Shown one piece after another: positions 14,472-22,461 of a stretch of DNA of 22,461 bases; within the stretch, counting starts at the first letter, position 1, and every line of letters begins with the position of its first letter. Source of the DNA: Candidatus Methanovirga meridionalis (lineage in GTDB: Archaea > Methanobacteriota > Methanobacteria > Methanobacteriales > Methanobacteriaceae). The notes beneath the pieces are model-generated. The model searched no databases. It saw only the letters and a program-made list of their open reading frames with translations, and was not told where the DNA came from. Both the position numbers and the translations under genes were made by a program. The stretch lies in NCBI GenBank assembly GCA_031289325.1, contig JAITPS010000168.1:1-22461 (forward strand), given 5' to 3'.

Positions 14472-15689
14472 TTGAGCGAAAAAATAGTTATATCTCCTAC
14501 ATCAAGACAAGAAGGACATGCTGAGCTTGTTATGGAAGTCGATGATGAAGGGATAGTTACCAAAGGAAGATACTTTAGTATCACTCCTGTAAGAGGTTTA
14601 GAGAAAATGGTTACAGGGAAAGCTCCTGAGACAGCTCCTGTTTTCTGTCAAAGAATCTGTGGGGTCTGTCCAGTTCCGCATACTTTAGCTTCTGTTGAAG
14701 CTGTGGACGATTCTTTAGATGTTGACCTTCCTAAAGCCGCAAAATTATTAAGAGAGCTTACTTTATCTGCAAGTAATCTTAATAGTCATGCTATACATCA
14801 TTTCTTAATAGCTACTGATATTGTACCTGATGAATTATTTGCCGCTGCTGTTAATAGTGTTGGTGAAATAAGAAAAACTGCACAATATGTTGTGGATATG
14901 GTAGCTGGTGAAGGTATTCACCCATCTGATGTAAGAATTGGAGGAATGGCAAGAAATATTTCTGAACTTGCAAGGAGAAAATTGTACACAAGATTAAAAG
15001 CTTTAGTTCCTAAAGTTAATGCACATGTTGATTTAATCTTAGAGTTAGTTGAAAAAAAAGGTTTCCCTAAAGGTTTAGGAGTTGTTAATCAACCGTTATT
15101 TGCGAGTTCTAGCATTTATGGTGATAGAAACTTCTTTGATTTAGATAAATTCACTGAAATAATGCCTGAAAGTTGGTATGATGACCCTGAAATTGGTAAA
15201 CGTGCTTGTACAACAATACCATTATTTGATGGAGTTAATGTTGAAGCAGGTCCAAGAGCAAGAGCTGCTAAATTCAGAGGTTTCACAGAAAAAGGTGTTA
15301 TTGCACAGCATGTATCAAGAGCTTTAGAAATGAAAACATACTTATCAAGAGCTATTAAAATTTTAGATGAATTAGACACTTCTGCCCCTACTTTAGCTGA
15401 TGTTGACATAAGAGGTACAAATAAGTTAGGTATTGGTGCTATTGAAGCTCCAAGAGGACTTGATGTACATTTAGCACAAGTTGTTGATGGTAAAGTCGGG
15501 TTTTATAGTGCTTTGGTACCTACTACTTGGAATATTCCAACTATGGGTCCAGCGACTGAAGGTTTCCATCATGAATGGGGAGCTCATGTTATAAGAGCTT
15601 ATGACCCTTGTTTATCCTGTGCTACTCATGTAATGGTAGTTGATGATGAGGACAAAAGTGTTGTTAAAGATGAAATGGTAAGAATATAA
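14472..15689 (+). CDS. frhA: Coenzyme F420-reducing [NiFe] hydrogenase, alpha (large) subunit
   Basis: Large subunit of the F420-reducing hydrogenase, which oxidises H2 and passes electrons to coenzyme F420 for methanogenesis. The preferred start is TTG at 14472: GAGGTGA lies at 14460-14466 and the product begins MSEKIVISPTSRQEGHAEL, the usual N-terminus. An in-frame ATG at 14430 would add 14 residues but lacks a ribosome binding site and sits almost at the predicted transcript start. Nickel-iron ligands are present: RICGVCPVPH (Cys63, Cys66) and DPCLSCATH (Cys380, Cys383). The 19 residues after His386 form the C-terminal extension removed by the maturation protease, encoded next door. All ligand positions are Cys; no selenocysteine. 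Confidence 0.95.
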   Translation: MSEKIVISPTSRQEGHAELVMEVDDEGIVTKGRYFSITPVRGLEKMVTGKAPETAPVFCQRICGVCPVPHTLASVEAVDDSLDVDLPKAAKLLRELTLSASNLNSHAIHHFLIATDIVPDELFAAAVNSVGEIRKTAQYVVDMVAGEGIHPSDVRIGGMARNISELARRKLYTRLKALVPKVNAHVDLILELVEKKGFPKGLGVVNQPLFASSSIYGDRNFFDLDKFTEIMPESWYDDPEIGKRACTTIPLFDGVNVEAGPRARAAKFRGFTEKGVIAQHVSRALEMKTYLSRAIKILDELDTSAPTLADVDIRGTNKLGIGAIEAPRGLDVHLAQVVDGKVGFYSALVPTTWNIPTMGPATEGFHHEWGAHVIRAYDPCLSCATHVMVVDDEDKSVVKDEMVRI

Positions 15690-15709
15690 GTTGATTCATA
15701 GGGAATAAA

Positions 15710-16180
15710 ATGCCATATAATGTAGAGACATTGGTTGTAGGATGTGGAAACATCCTTTTCAAAGATGATGGTTTTGGTCCATCTGTGATTAATGCATTAG
15801 AAGAATACTTTACTGATAAAGACATGCCAGAAGAGACCATGTTTGTTGATGCTGGTACTGGAGCAACACACTTTATTTTCACACTTCCTGATGAGAAATG
15901 GAAAAAATTAATTGTTGTTGATGTTGTTGAATTTGATAGCAAACCAGGTACAGTTAAAATATTTTCTCCATATGACATGCCAAAAGGGGTGTATCAAAAT
16001 GCACACACATGGCCTGTTGAAGAACCATTACATGAATTAGCCAAAGATATTGAAGTTGTTATTGTTGGTTGCAAACCAAAAGAAATCTCTGCACCAAATG
16101 TAGAAATGGGTTTAACAGAACCTGTTGAAAAGGCAATTCCCGAAGCCGTTGACATGATTTTAAAAGAATTAGAGGTTTAG
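15710..16180 (+). CDS. frhD: F420-reducing hydrogenase maturation endopeptidase
   Basis: A 156-residue protein of the HycI/HyaD hydrogenase protease family. It checks nickel insertion into FrhA and then removes the C-terminal extension. Seen are the N-terminal GCGNILFKDDGFGPSVINAL (family pattern G-x-GN-x-L-x2-DDG), VDAGTGATHF and the strand VVDVVEFD with acidic residues at the expected nickel site. An AGGGA-like ribosome binding site precedes the ATG, 20 nt after frhA. The gene ends two bases before frhG, so it is fully within the operon. Confidence 0.93.
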   Translation: MPYNVETLVVGCGNILFKDDGFGPSVINALEEYFTDKDMPEETMFVDAGTGATHFIFTLPDEKWKKLIVVDVVEFDSKPGTVKIFSPYDMPKGVYQNAHTWPVEEPLHELAKDIEVVIVGCKPKEISAPNVEMGLTEPVEKAIPEAVDMILKELEV

Positions 16181-16182
16181 CA

Positions 16183-17025
16183 ATGTTTAAAAAATTAAAA
16201 AGGCTTTTCGGATTTGGAAGTGAACCAAAAACAGAAGAAAACCAAAAAATAGAAGCTAAACCAAATGAAAAGCCAAAAAAAGAAGAATCTCAACAGGAGG
16301 TTGAAAAAGTGGCTGAAAAACCAAGAATAGGGTACTTTCACTTAAGTGGATGTACTGGAGAGATAATGTCATTAAGTGAAAATTATGACATTCTCGCAGA
16401 AATACTTACAAATATGGTAGATATAGTTTATGGTCAAACTTTAGTAGATGTTTGGTGGGACGATGAAAATCCAATGCCTGAAATGGATTTAGCTCTTGTA
16501 GAAGGATCAGTCTGTTTACAAGATGAACATAGTTTAAAAGAACTTTATGAATTAAGAAAAAAAGCAAAATTAGTATGTGCTTTTGGATCTTGTGCTAAAA
16601 ATGGATGTTTTACAAGATTCAGTAGAGGTGGACAACAAGCTCAACCTAAACATGAATCGTTTGTGCCAATCTCTGATTTAGTGCAAGTTGACCTTGCACT
16701 TCCAGGTTGTCCAGCTTCTCCAGAAATAATTGCAAAGTCAGTTGTTGCTTTAATTGGTGGGGATATGGATTATTTACAACCGATGATGGATTTATCTAAA
16801 TGTTCATTAAACTGTGGTTGTGACTTACAAACAAATGTGGTTAACAAAGCATTGTGTACTGGTTGTGGAACTTGTGCAATGGCATGTCCAACAAGAGCTC
16901 TTACAATGAATCAAGGTAGACCTGAATGTAATAAAAACAGATGTGTCAAATGTGGTAGCTGTTCTGTTCACTGCCCACGTACTTGGTTCCCTGAAGAACG
17001 TATAAAACAGGATTTAGGGCTATAG
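16183..17025 (+). CDS. frhG: Coenzyme F420-reducing hydrogenase, gamma (small) subunit
   Basis: A 280-residue iron-sulfur subunit that carries electrons from the NiFe site in FrhA to FAD in FrhB. Residues 1-47 form a Lys/Glu/Pro-rich extension beginning KKLKRLFGFG, then the hydrogenase small-subunit core starts at RIGYFHLSGCTGE (Cys57), with CAFGSCAKNGC and LPGCPASPEI as further cluster ligands. A C-terminal ferredoxin-like domain has two [4Fe-4S] motifs: Cys225/228/231/235 (CTGCGTCAMAC) and Cys254/257/260/264 (CVKCGSCSVHC), preceded by CSLNCGC. GAGGT precedes the ATG, overlapping the end of frhD. Confidence 0.95.
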   Translation: MFKKLKRLFGFGSEPKTEENQKIEAKPNEKPKKEESQQEVEKVAEKPRIGYFHLSGCTGEIMSLSENYDILAEILTNMVDIVYGQTLVDVWWDDENPMPEMDLALVEGSVCLQDEHSLKELYELRKKAKLVCAFGSCAKNGCFTRFSRGGQQAQPKHESFVPISDLVQVDLALPGCPASPEIIAKSVVALIGGDMDYLQPMMDLSKCSLNCGCDLQTNVVNKALCTGCGTCAMACPTRALTMNQGRPECNKNRCVKCGSCSVHCPRTWFPEERIKQDLGL

Positions 17026-17036
17026 GAGGAATAAAG

Positions 17037-17882
17037 ATGGTATTAGGTACTTATAAAGATGCTATATCTGCAAAAGCTACTGATAAATCAATTCAGGAAG
17101 TATCTCAAGATGGTGGAATAGTAACAGCATTATTATCCTATGCATTGGATGAAAAAATCATTGAAGGTGCTGTTGTTGCAGGACCTACAGAAGAAATGTT
17201 TAAACCAGAACCAGTTGTTGCTTTAACATCTGATGAAATTATATCTGCTGCAGGAACCAAATATACATTTTCACCGAATGTATGGGCATTAAAAGTTGCA
17301 GTAAGACAATATGGTCTTGAGAAAGTAGGAACTGTTGCAATTCCATGCCAATTAATGGGAATAAGAAAAATGCAATCATATCCATTTTCAACAAGATTTT
17401 TAGCTGATAAGATTAAATTTGTTGTTGGTATTTTCTGTATGGAGAATTTCCCATATGCATCTCTTGAAACTTTTGTCAATGAAAAATTACACTCTTCAAT
17501 GGATGTGACTTTAAAAATGGATATTGGAAAAGGAAAATTCTGGGCATACACAGATGAAGGAAACCTTTCAATTCCATTAAAAGAAACTCATGGATATGAA
17601 CAAGCAGGTTGTAATATATGTAAAGATTACACTGCTGAGTTAGCTGATGTTTCAACTGGATCTGTTGGTAGTCCTGATGGATGGTCTACAGTTTTAAAAA
17701 GAACTGATAATGGTAGTTCAATATTTGATAAAGCTGTTGAAGCTGGTGTTATTGAAACCAAACCAATTGATAGTGTAAAACCAGGATTAGGTTTATTAGA
17801 AAAACTTTCTGATGGTAAAAAATCAAAAGCTGCCGACGAAATTAAGAAAAGAGTTGAAATGGGATTACCCGTTCCATTCTAA
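17037..17882 (+). CDS. frhB: Coenzyme F420-reducing hydrogenase, beta subunit
   Basis: A 281-residue FAD- and F420-binding subunit where the hydride is delivered to F420. The N-terminal FrhB domain contains KATDKSIQEVSQDGGIVTAL and AGTKYTFSPN. Conserved Cys are Cys104 (AIPCQLMGIRKMQ), Cys134 (GIFCMENFPY) and Cys192/Cys195 (AGCNICKDYTAELADVS), the probable [4Fe-4S] ligands, followed by VGSPDGWSTV. Length and sequence pattern are typical of hydrogenase FrhB rather than longer FrhB-like paralogues. AGGAGGA lies 6-7 nt before the ATG, 11 nt after frhG. It is the last gene of the A-D-G-B operon. Confidence 0.96.
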   Translation: MVLGTYKDAISAKATDKSIQEVSQDGGIVTALLSYALDEKIIEGAVVAGPTEEMFKPEPVVALTSDEIISAAGTKYTFSPNVWALKVAVRQYGLEKVGTVAIPCQLMGIRKMQSYPFSTRFLADKIKFVVGIFCMENFPYASLETFVNEKLHSSMDVTLKMDIGKGKFWAYTDEGNLSIPLKETHGYEQAGCNICKDYTAELADVSTGSVGSPDGWSTVLKRTDNGSSIFDKAVEAGVIETKPIDSVKPGLGLLEKLSDGKKSKAADEIKKRVEMGLPVPF

Positions 17883-17923
17883 TTGAAAATGTGTTCCATT
17901 TTAATTTCTTCTTCTTAAATTTA

Positions 17924-17935
17924 TTTTTTCTTTTT
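17924..17935 (+). terminator. T-rich terminator after frhB
   Basis: T6-C-T5 begins 42 nt after the frhB stop. A perfect small hairpin, AAGATC-TTG-GATCTT, follows at 17953-17967 and may protect or mark the transcript end. Confidence 0.5.
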
Positions 17936-17981
17936 AAATTATTGAAAGTGCAAAGATCTTGGATCTTATATTGAATTTATC

Positions 17982-18267
17982 TTATATTGAATTTGATAAA
18001 GCGAATTTGATAAAGTTCGTAATAAATAAATTTTTAAAAATAGATATTATTAAAAAATATTAATTTAAAATTATTTGTATTAATTTAAAATTATTTATAT
18101 TAATTAAAATAAAATTATATTATTTAAAATTTAAAATTATGGATTTTTATATGTTAATATTTAAAATTAAATAATTTAATGAAAAATTTGTTATTCTAAT
18201 TTAATGAAAAATTCATTATTCAAAAATTCATTATTCAAAATTTAAGAACTTTTCCACAATGACTATG
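17982..18267 (+). mobile_element. MITE-like element copy after frhB
   Basis: Begins with a duplicated AATTTGATAAAG end (17990 and 18004), then TTCGTAATAAATAAATTTTT, and ends TTTAAGAACTTTTCCACAAT plus GACTATG. Internal segments (TAATTTAAAATTATTTATAT and ATTCATTATTCAAAA) are tandemly duplicated. It is non-coding. Confidence 0.55.
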
Positions 18268-18546
18268 TTTTAATTTTTAAGCACTTTATAGTGTTTTGTA
18301 AATTTATTTTTATTTATATTCAACTTTTAAATAAATATTTTGAAAATACAATATAATGAAACATTTCTTTAAATATAATTTAAGTTTTATATTTTTGTTT
18401 AATTTTATATTTTTGTTATTTTTTAATATTAATTATTATAATATGTTTATTTAAATGAATAACTTGTAATTAAAAACTATTTTAAATTTCTATATGGTGT
18501 AAAAAATCATACTTAACTATTTTTAAACATTTTAATAGTTTTAATT

Positions 18547-18622
18547 TTATTTTAAATATTAAATCTTATTTTAAATATTAAATCTTATTTTAAATATTAA
18601 ATCTTATTTTAAATATTAAATC
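18547..18622. repeat. 19-bp tandem repeat, four copies
   Basis: Four perfect head-to-tail units of TTATTTTAAATATTAAATC start at 18547, 18566, 18585 and 18604. The array is non-coding, between the frh and NRPS regions. Confidence 0.9.
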
Positions 18623-18643
18623 TATTTTAAGCTAAGAATTCTC

Positions 18644-18772
18644 TTAGTTAGTTGAATTTTTATTTCTAAGATAATTCACAGGACTTTTTTTAGTAGCTTT
18701 ATTCACTTTTTCTTCAAAATTCTTACTAAAAATATGAGATTTATTGATTTTCAATGATAGCTTAAAGAATAA
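18644..18772 (-). pseudogene. Possible gene remnant without start codon
   Basis: On the minus strand an open stretch of about 42 codons has a coding-like composition, including INKSHIFSKNFEEK and KKSPVNYLRNK, and ends at TAA (18646-18644). It has no ATG, only a TTG, and no ribosome binding site. The sequence vaguely recalls the end of an AraC-type helix-turn-helix or a transposase. It may be chance in AT-rich DNA. Confidence 0.2.
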
Positions 18773-18838
18773 TCACTTTATGTTTTCATATACTTTGATC
18801 TTCTTTTTTTGGGTAATAACTATCTTTTCTATTTAAAT

Positions 18839-19082
18839 TATAGTAGCTTTGATAAAGTTCTTAATAAATAACTTTTTTTAAAAATAAACATTATTAAATG
18901 ATATTGATTTATAATTACTTATATTAATTAAAATAAGTTTATATTATTTAAAATTTAAAATTATGGATTTTTATAAATTAATATTTAAAATTATGGATTT
19001 TTATAAATTAATATTTAAAATTAAATAATTTAATAAAAAAATTTATCATTCAAAATTTAAGAACTTTTCCATAATAACTATA
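18839..19082 (+). mobile_element. MITE-like element copy near the NRPS gene
   Basis: A 244-bp copy with the clearest ends: left TATAGTAGCTTTGATAAAGT then TCTTAATAAA; right, read inward, TATAGTTATTATGGAAAAGT then TCTTAAATTT. After an eight-base gap that differs, the ends share the GA-AAGTTCTTAA core. An internal 39-bp segment is duplicated (from about 18947 and 18986). A partial internal fragment continues to about 19150. Confidence 0.65.
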
Positions 19083-19174
19083 TTAAAAAATATTAATTTA
19101 AAATTATTTATATTAATCAAAATATATTGATATTATTTAAAATTATTCATATTGTACGAAATAATATTTGTAAG

Positions 19175-19195
19175 TAAAAAAAAAGCTTTGCTTTT
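19175..19195 (-). terminator. Terminator of the NRPS gene
   Basis: On the minus strand AAAAGC-AAA-GCTTTT forms a 6-bp hairpin with a 3-nt loop and runs directly into more T (nine T in total). It lies about 210 nt after the NRPS stop codon and matches a hairpin plus T-run terminator. Confidence 0.5.
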
Positions 19196-19406
19196 CTAAA
19201 TTTAAAAATATGAAATTTTTAAACTATATTGATGTAAAAAAATGTTTGTAACTGATTATTATTTAAATATCTTATTGTTGAAAATTTATTTTCAACTTAG
19301 GAGAATTTATTCATCTGTTTAAAAATTTCAAATTAAGATTAAATTAATTTTTTAAACAATAATTTTTATTTCTTCATTTTTGAATTTACTTTTTTCCTAT
19401 ATTCTA

Positions 19407-22400
19407 TTAATATAAAGTCTTCATAATATTGTTTAATTTTTCTAATTCATTGTTTTTTGATGATTTTAATAATGTATCAACATTTTTAATGAAATTATCC
19501 ACTTCTTCATTAGAATAATACTTTGTTGTATATCGGATTTCTAAAATGAATTTATCCTTCTGTTCAACTACTGTAAAAATTAATGAATTATTTTTTTCAT
19601 TCCCTCCCTCAAAATCATGTACTAAAAATTCTAAATCCAAATGATTATTATCCAAATGATTATTATCCAAAATGCTGGGAATATGATTATATAATAAATT
19701 AATATTTTTTTGATCATATAAATAGCCATATTTTAATTTTTTTAAGTATTCATTATGAGATTTTTTTAAATATTCATAATAAGAATACTCATTTTCTTCA
19801 AAATACTCTTGAGGATTTTCCATGAATTTAATAGAATTTTTAATGGCTGAATTTTTAGTTTCTTTTATATAATTAACATAATCTTTAAATAAAATATCAT
19901 AATCAATGTTAAAATAAATAAGAATGCCACGATTAATCGTTCCAAAGGTTTTTAAATATTTAGCATTATCTCTACCATGAAAATTAAAAGGTAAGATGAT
20001 ATCTTTTGTATTAAGTAGTTTAGTTAAAGGTAACATTACTGATGATAAAACTAAATCATCAAAATTATATTTCTTGGAATTGATCTTTACTTTATTAAAA
20101 AATTCTTTAAATTGAACTTTACTTTTTAATTCTCCACTTATTTTTACATTTTTCATGAATTTAATGAAAACCATCAAACATTGTACAACATACTCTATTA
20201 TAACCTGCACAATAATATAAATTATATGAATATGGAATTTTTTTAAATTTTTTATTAATATTTTTTTATTATTTATTTCATTATTTATTTCATTATTTAT
20301 TTCATAATTTATTTCATAATTATCCAAACAATATTCTATAGAATAATCAAAATAATCATATTCCTTCTTTATTGAATCATTATTAAAATAAATATTTAAT
20401 AAATCATCCAAAAACATCTTAATTGAGTAAGCATCAACTAAGATATGATGAATATCAAATAATAAGTTAATTTTCCCATCATAACAGTATAATTCAAATC
20501 TAAATAATGGTGGTTCAAATATATTAAAAGGCTTAATAAACTCTTTTTTAATATTTTCAGTTAATTCCTTATCATGAATTTTAATATCTGCTTTATAAGC
20601 ATCATTTCTTCTCTGATAAATTTTTCCATTATCAACTATAAAACTTGTTTTAATATAGTTATTAAGCTCAATTGTTTCAAGTAGTGCATTTTTTAATTTA
20701 AAAACATCAAACCTATCACTCAAACTTATATTCAATGGAACATTGAAAATTGTTGAATCAGAAGGCTGATTTTTAATATAATTATTATAATAAGAATATA
20801 AATTGTATGGTAGTGAATATTTTTCTTTAATTGATTTTTCACCTTCCCTTATTATCTTTTTAGAACCCGTTATTTTTTTACCAATATCTTGAATGTTATA
20901 ATTTTTTTCAATTATATCTAATGAATTTATCTGAATATGATATTTATCAAATATTTTACTTAACAATTCAAGTATAGATAATGATGTGAAACCAATGCTC
21001 ATAAGACTATTTGTCACTCCAAAATCACTGTAATCTAATATTTCAGCACAAATATTAAATATTTCCATTTCTAAGTCATTTGTTGGTTTAATAATTTCTT
21101 TAGCTTGCCTAAACAATTCATTTATATTAGATGGTATTAAATTTTTCCTATCCACTTTCCTCCTATCGTTCAATGGAATATTATCAATTCTTTCAATAAC
21201 AGAAGGAATCATATAATCTGGAAGAAATTTTTTAAGTTCATCCATTATAAACTCTTCATTAATCAATTTATCAGACACATATCCAGCATATAATCTCATA
21301 TCATTATCAATGCCTGTTAATTTAGATACATCAAAACCTGATACTGCAACATCAGAGATTCCATCTACTTTTAATAATGTATTTTCAACTTCAGTAGGCT
21401 CCACTCTATAACCATGAATATTTACCATGAAGTCCTTTCTTTGATAATAAACCAAATCATAATTTCCATTGTAATATGCTAAATCACCTGTTTTAAGCAA
21501 TATTTTATCATCATCAGATTTAGAAAATGGATTATGTATAAATTTCTCTTTTGTTAATTTTTCATCTTTATAGTAACCAAGTGCAACATTTCCAGAAAAA
21601 CAGATCTCCCCTACAGTATTCTCCTCTCTTATTAATTTTTCATTTTCATCTAATAAATAAAGAGAAAGACTTTTTACTGGTTTTCCAATAGGTGTTTTTG
21701 TGTACGATTTATCAATTTTAAAATAAGTAGCCATCCCCCCAGTTTCTGATTGACCAAAACCACTGTAAATAATTGTCTTATTACTATATATATTAGAATT
21801 AATATCTCCTCCTACAAGCATAGTTTTTAATACATTGGTATGTTTTAGGAACATCCGTGCTAATTGCGGTACAAAAAAAGCATGATCAATATTATTTTCT
21901 TTAATATACTTAGATAAATATTCAATGTCAGTTATTTTATCATCTTTTACTATGTGTGTGGATGAACCTTTAGATAATGGGGAAAATATAATCATTGAAC
22001 TCATTACAAAAGATAATTTTACTAAATTTAAAAACTTCGTGTTTTCATCCACAATTTCATAATAATTCAAAACTATAAATGAAAAGTTTTTATGGGAAAG
22101 TATAACACCTTTAGGGATTCCAGTTGAACCAGAAGTAAAAATAATAGCTGCTAAATCATTTAAACTATTTTTTAGAAGTAATTTTTCATTAGAAGAAAGT
22201 TTACTATTGGTGGTAAGTGATTTTTGATTATAAAAAGAAGATAGGAACTTATCATCAATTATTATTGATGAGTCTAATCTATTGAATATTATTTTCGCCC
22301 TTTCAATTGGTGTTGACTTATCAATTACACTATAAGCCAATCCTAATTTCCAACAAGCAAACATACAAGCAATAACAATAGGGCTTTTATCTAAATAAAT

Positions 22401-22461
22401 TGGAATAATTTCGTCTGTTTTCCTTATTTGCATGGATAGAAAAATAGCTATTTCACTACTT
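19407..22461 (-). CDS. Nonribosomal peptide synthetase, C-terminal part (A-PCP-C)
   Basis: The frame stays open to the window edge (SSEIAIFLS precedes the Met at 22433), so the N-terminus is outside. Numbering from that Met: adenylation domain about 1-435 with IIFTSGSTGIPKG (97-109), GFGQSETGG, LLKTGDLAYY, and the catalytic Lys426 in RRKVDRKNL; carrier domain about 450-520 with the phosphopantetheine Ser484 in GFTSLSI; condensation domain about 535-1008 with the active-site HHILVDA (His662, His663, Asp667) and a later NFHGRD. No thioesterase or reductase follows, so the protein ends in a condensation domain. The amino-group Asp expected in the FDxS motif is Val143 (FVMS), suggesting a substrate other than a usual alpha-amino acid. 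A hydrophobic stretch (728-762) does not look like a condensation domain and may reflect compensating frameshifts. The product is unknown. Confidence 0.85.
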   Translation of the reverse strand, partial: SSEIAIFLSMQIRKTDEIIPIYLDKSPIVIACMFACWKLGLAYSVIDKSTPIERAKIIFNRLDSSIIIDDKFLSSFYNQKSLTTNSKLSSNEKLLLKNSLNDLAAIIFTSGSTGIPKGVILSHKNFSFIVLNYYEIVDENTKFLNLVKLSFVMSSMIIFSPLSKGSSTHIVKDDKITDIEYLSKYIKENNIDHAFFVPQLARMFLKHTNVLKTMLVGGDINSNIYSNKTIIYSGFGQSETGGMATYFKIDKSYTKTPIGKPVKSLSLYLLDENEKLIREENTVGEICFSGNVALGYYKDEKLTKEKFIHNPFSKSDDDKILLKTGDLAYYNGNYDLVYYQRKDFMVNIHGYRVEPTEVENTLLKVDGISDVAVSGFDVSKLTGIDNDMRLYAGYVSDKLINEEFIMDELKKFLPDYMIPSVIERIDNIPLNDRRKVDRKNLIPSNINELFRQAKEIIKPTNDLEMEIFNICAEILDYSDFGVTNSLMSIGFTSLSILELLSKIFDKYHIQINSLDIIEKNYNIQDIGKKITGSKKIIREGEKSIKEKYSLPYNLYSYYNNYIKNQPSDSTIFNVPLNISLSDRFDVFKLKNALLETIELNNYIKTSFIVDNGKIYQRRNDAYKADIKIHDKELTENIKKEFIKPFNIFEPPLFRFELYCYDGKINLLFDIHHILVDAYSIKMFLDDLLNIYFNNDSIKKEYDYFDYSIEYCLDNYEINYEINNEINNEINNKKILIKNLKKFHIHIIYIIVQVIIEYVVQCLMVFIKFMKNVKISGELKSKVQFKEFFNKVKINSKKYNFDDLVLSSVMLPLTKLLNTKDIILPFNFHGRDNAKYLKTFGTINRGILIYFNIDYDILFKDYVNYIKETKNSAIKNSIKFMENPQEYFEENEYSYYEYLKKSHNEYLKKLKYGYLYDQKNINLLYNHIPSILDNNHLDNNHLDLEFLVHDFEGGNEKNNSLIFTVVEQKDKFILEIRYTTKYYSNEEVDNFIKNVDTLLKSSKNNELEKLNNIMKTLY

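Noticed and set aside
22431..22433. ATG at 22433 as the NRPS start
   Set aside because: The frame stays open upstream, and the preceding residues SSEIAIFLS continue the expected adenylation-domain sequence, so the gene runs past the window edge.

Overview
The window looks like a chromosome segment of a very AT-rich hydrogenotrophic methanogen of the Methanobacteriales, most likely a Methanobrevibacter. The reasons are the canonical frhADGB cluster for the F420-reducing hydrogenase, an archaeal Spt5/L11/L1/L10(P0)/L12(P1) block, archaeal TATA boxes, strong Shine-Dalgarno sequences (GGAGG, GGTGA), and a nonribosomal peptide synthetase (NRPS) gene, a rare archaeal trait known from Methanobrevibacter. 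The genus is inferred from gene content and protein style; no database search was possible.

Layout. (1) 1-1315: 3' part of a gene for a membrane protein with 16-residue tandem repeats and a degenerate NERD-like domain. (2) 1455-2432: mtnA-type sugar-phosphate isomerase. (3) 2433-3393: inverted-repeat elements in tandem, then the glnA promoter with a candidate NrpR operator. (4) 3394-4743: glnA, followed by a 51-bp tandem repeat array. (5) 5648-6654: spt5-rpl11. (6) 6898-10349: an accessory island with three genes for exported or membrane proteins and a gene remnant, bounded by direct repeats of about 370-430 bp. (7) 10606-12673: rpl1-rpl10-rpl12, normally contiguous with rpl11. (8) 13355-13918 (minus): a winged-helix regulator divergent from (9) 14472-17882: frhA-frhD-frhG-frhB. 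(10) 17883-19406: 1.5 kb without a clear gene, with two more copies of the dispersed element. (11) 19407-22461 (minus): 3' part of an NRPS gene (adenylation, carrier and terminal condensation domains), running off the right edge.

How it fits together. The core genes serve nitrogen assimilation (glnA), transcription elongation and the ribosomal stalk/L1 region (spt5, rpl genes), and hydrogen oxidation with F420 (frh). Between them lies a family of short (about 225-270 bp), non-coding, terminal-inverted-repeat elements resembling MITEs. They occupy most of the large intergenic gaps. Two copies, with shared flanking sequence, form the outer direct repeats of the island that splits the ribosomal operon. 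The island and the NRPS are the accessory, least explained parts. No tRNA, rRNA or CRISPR array was recognised.
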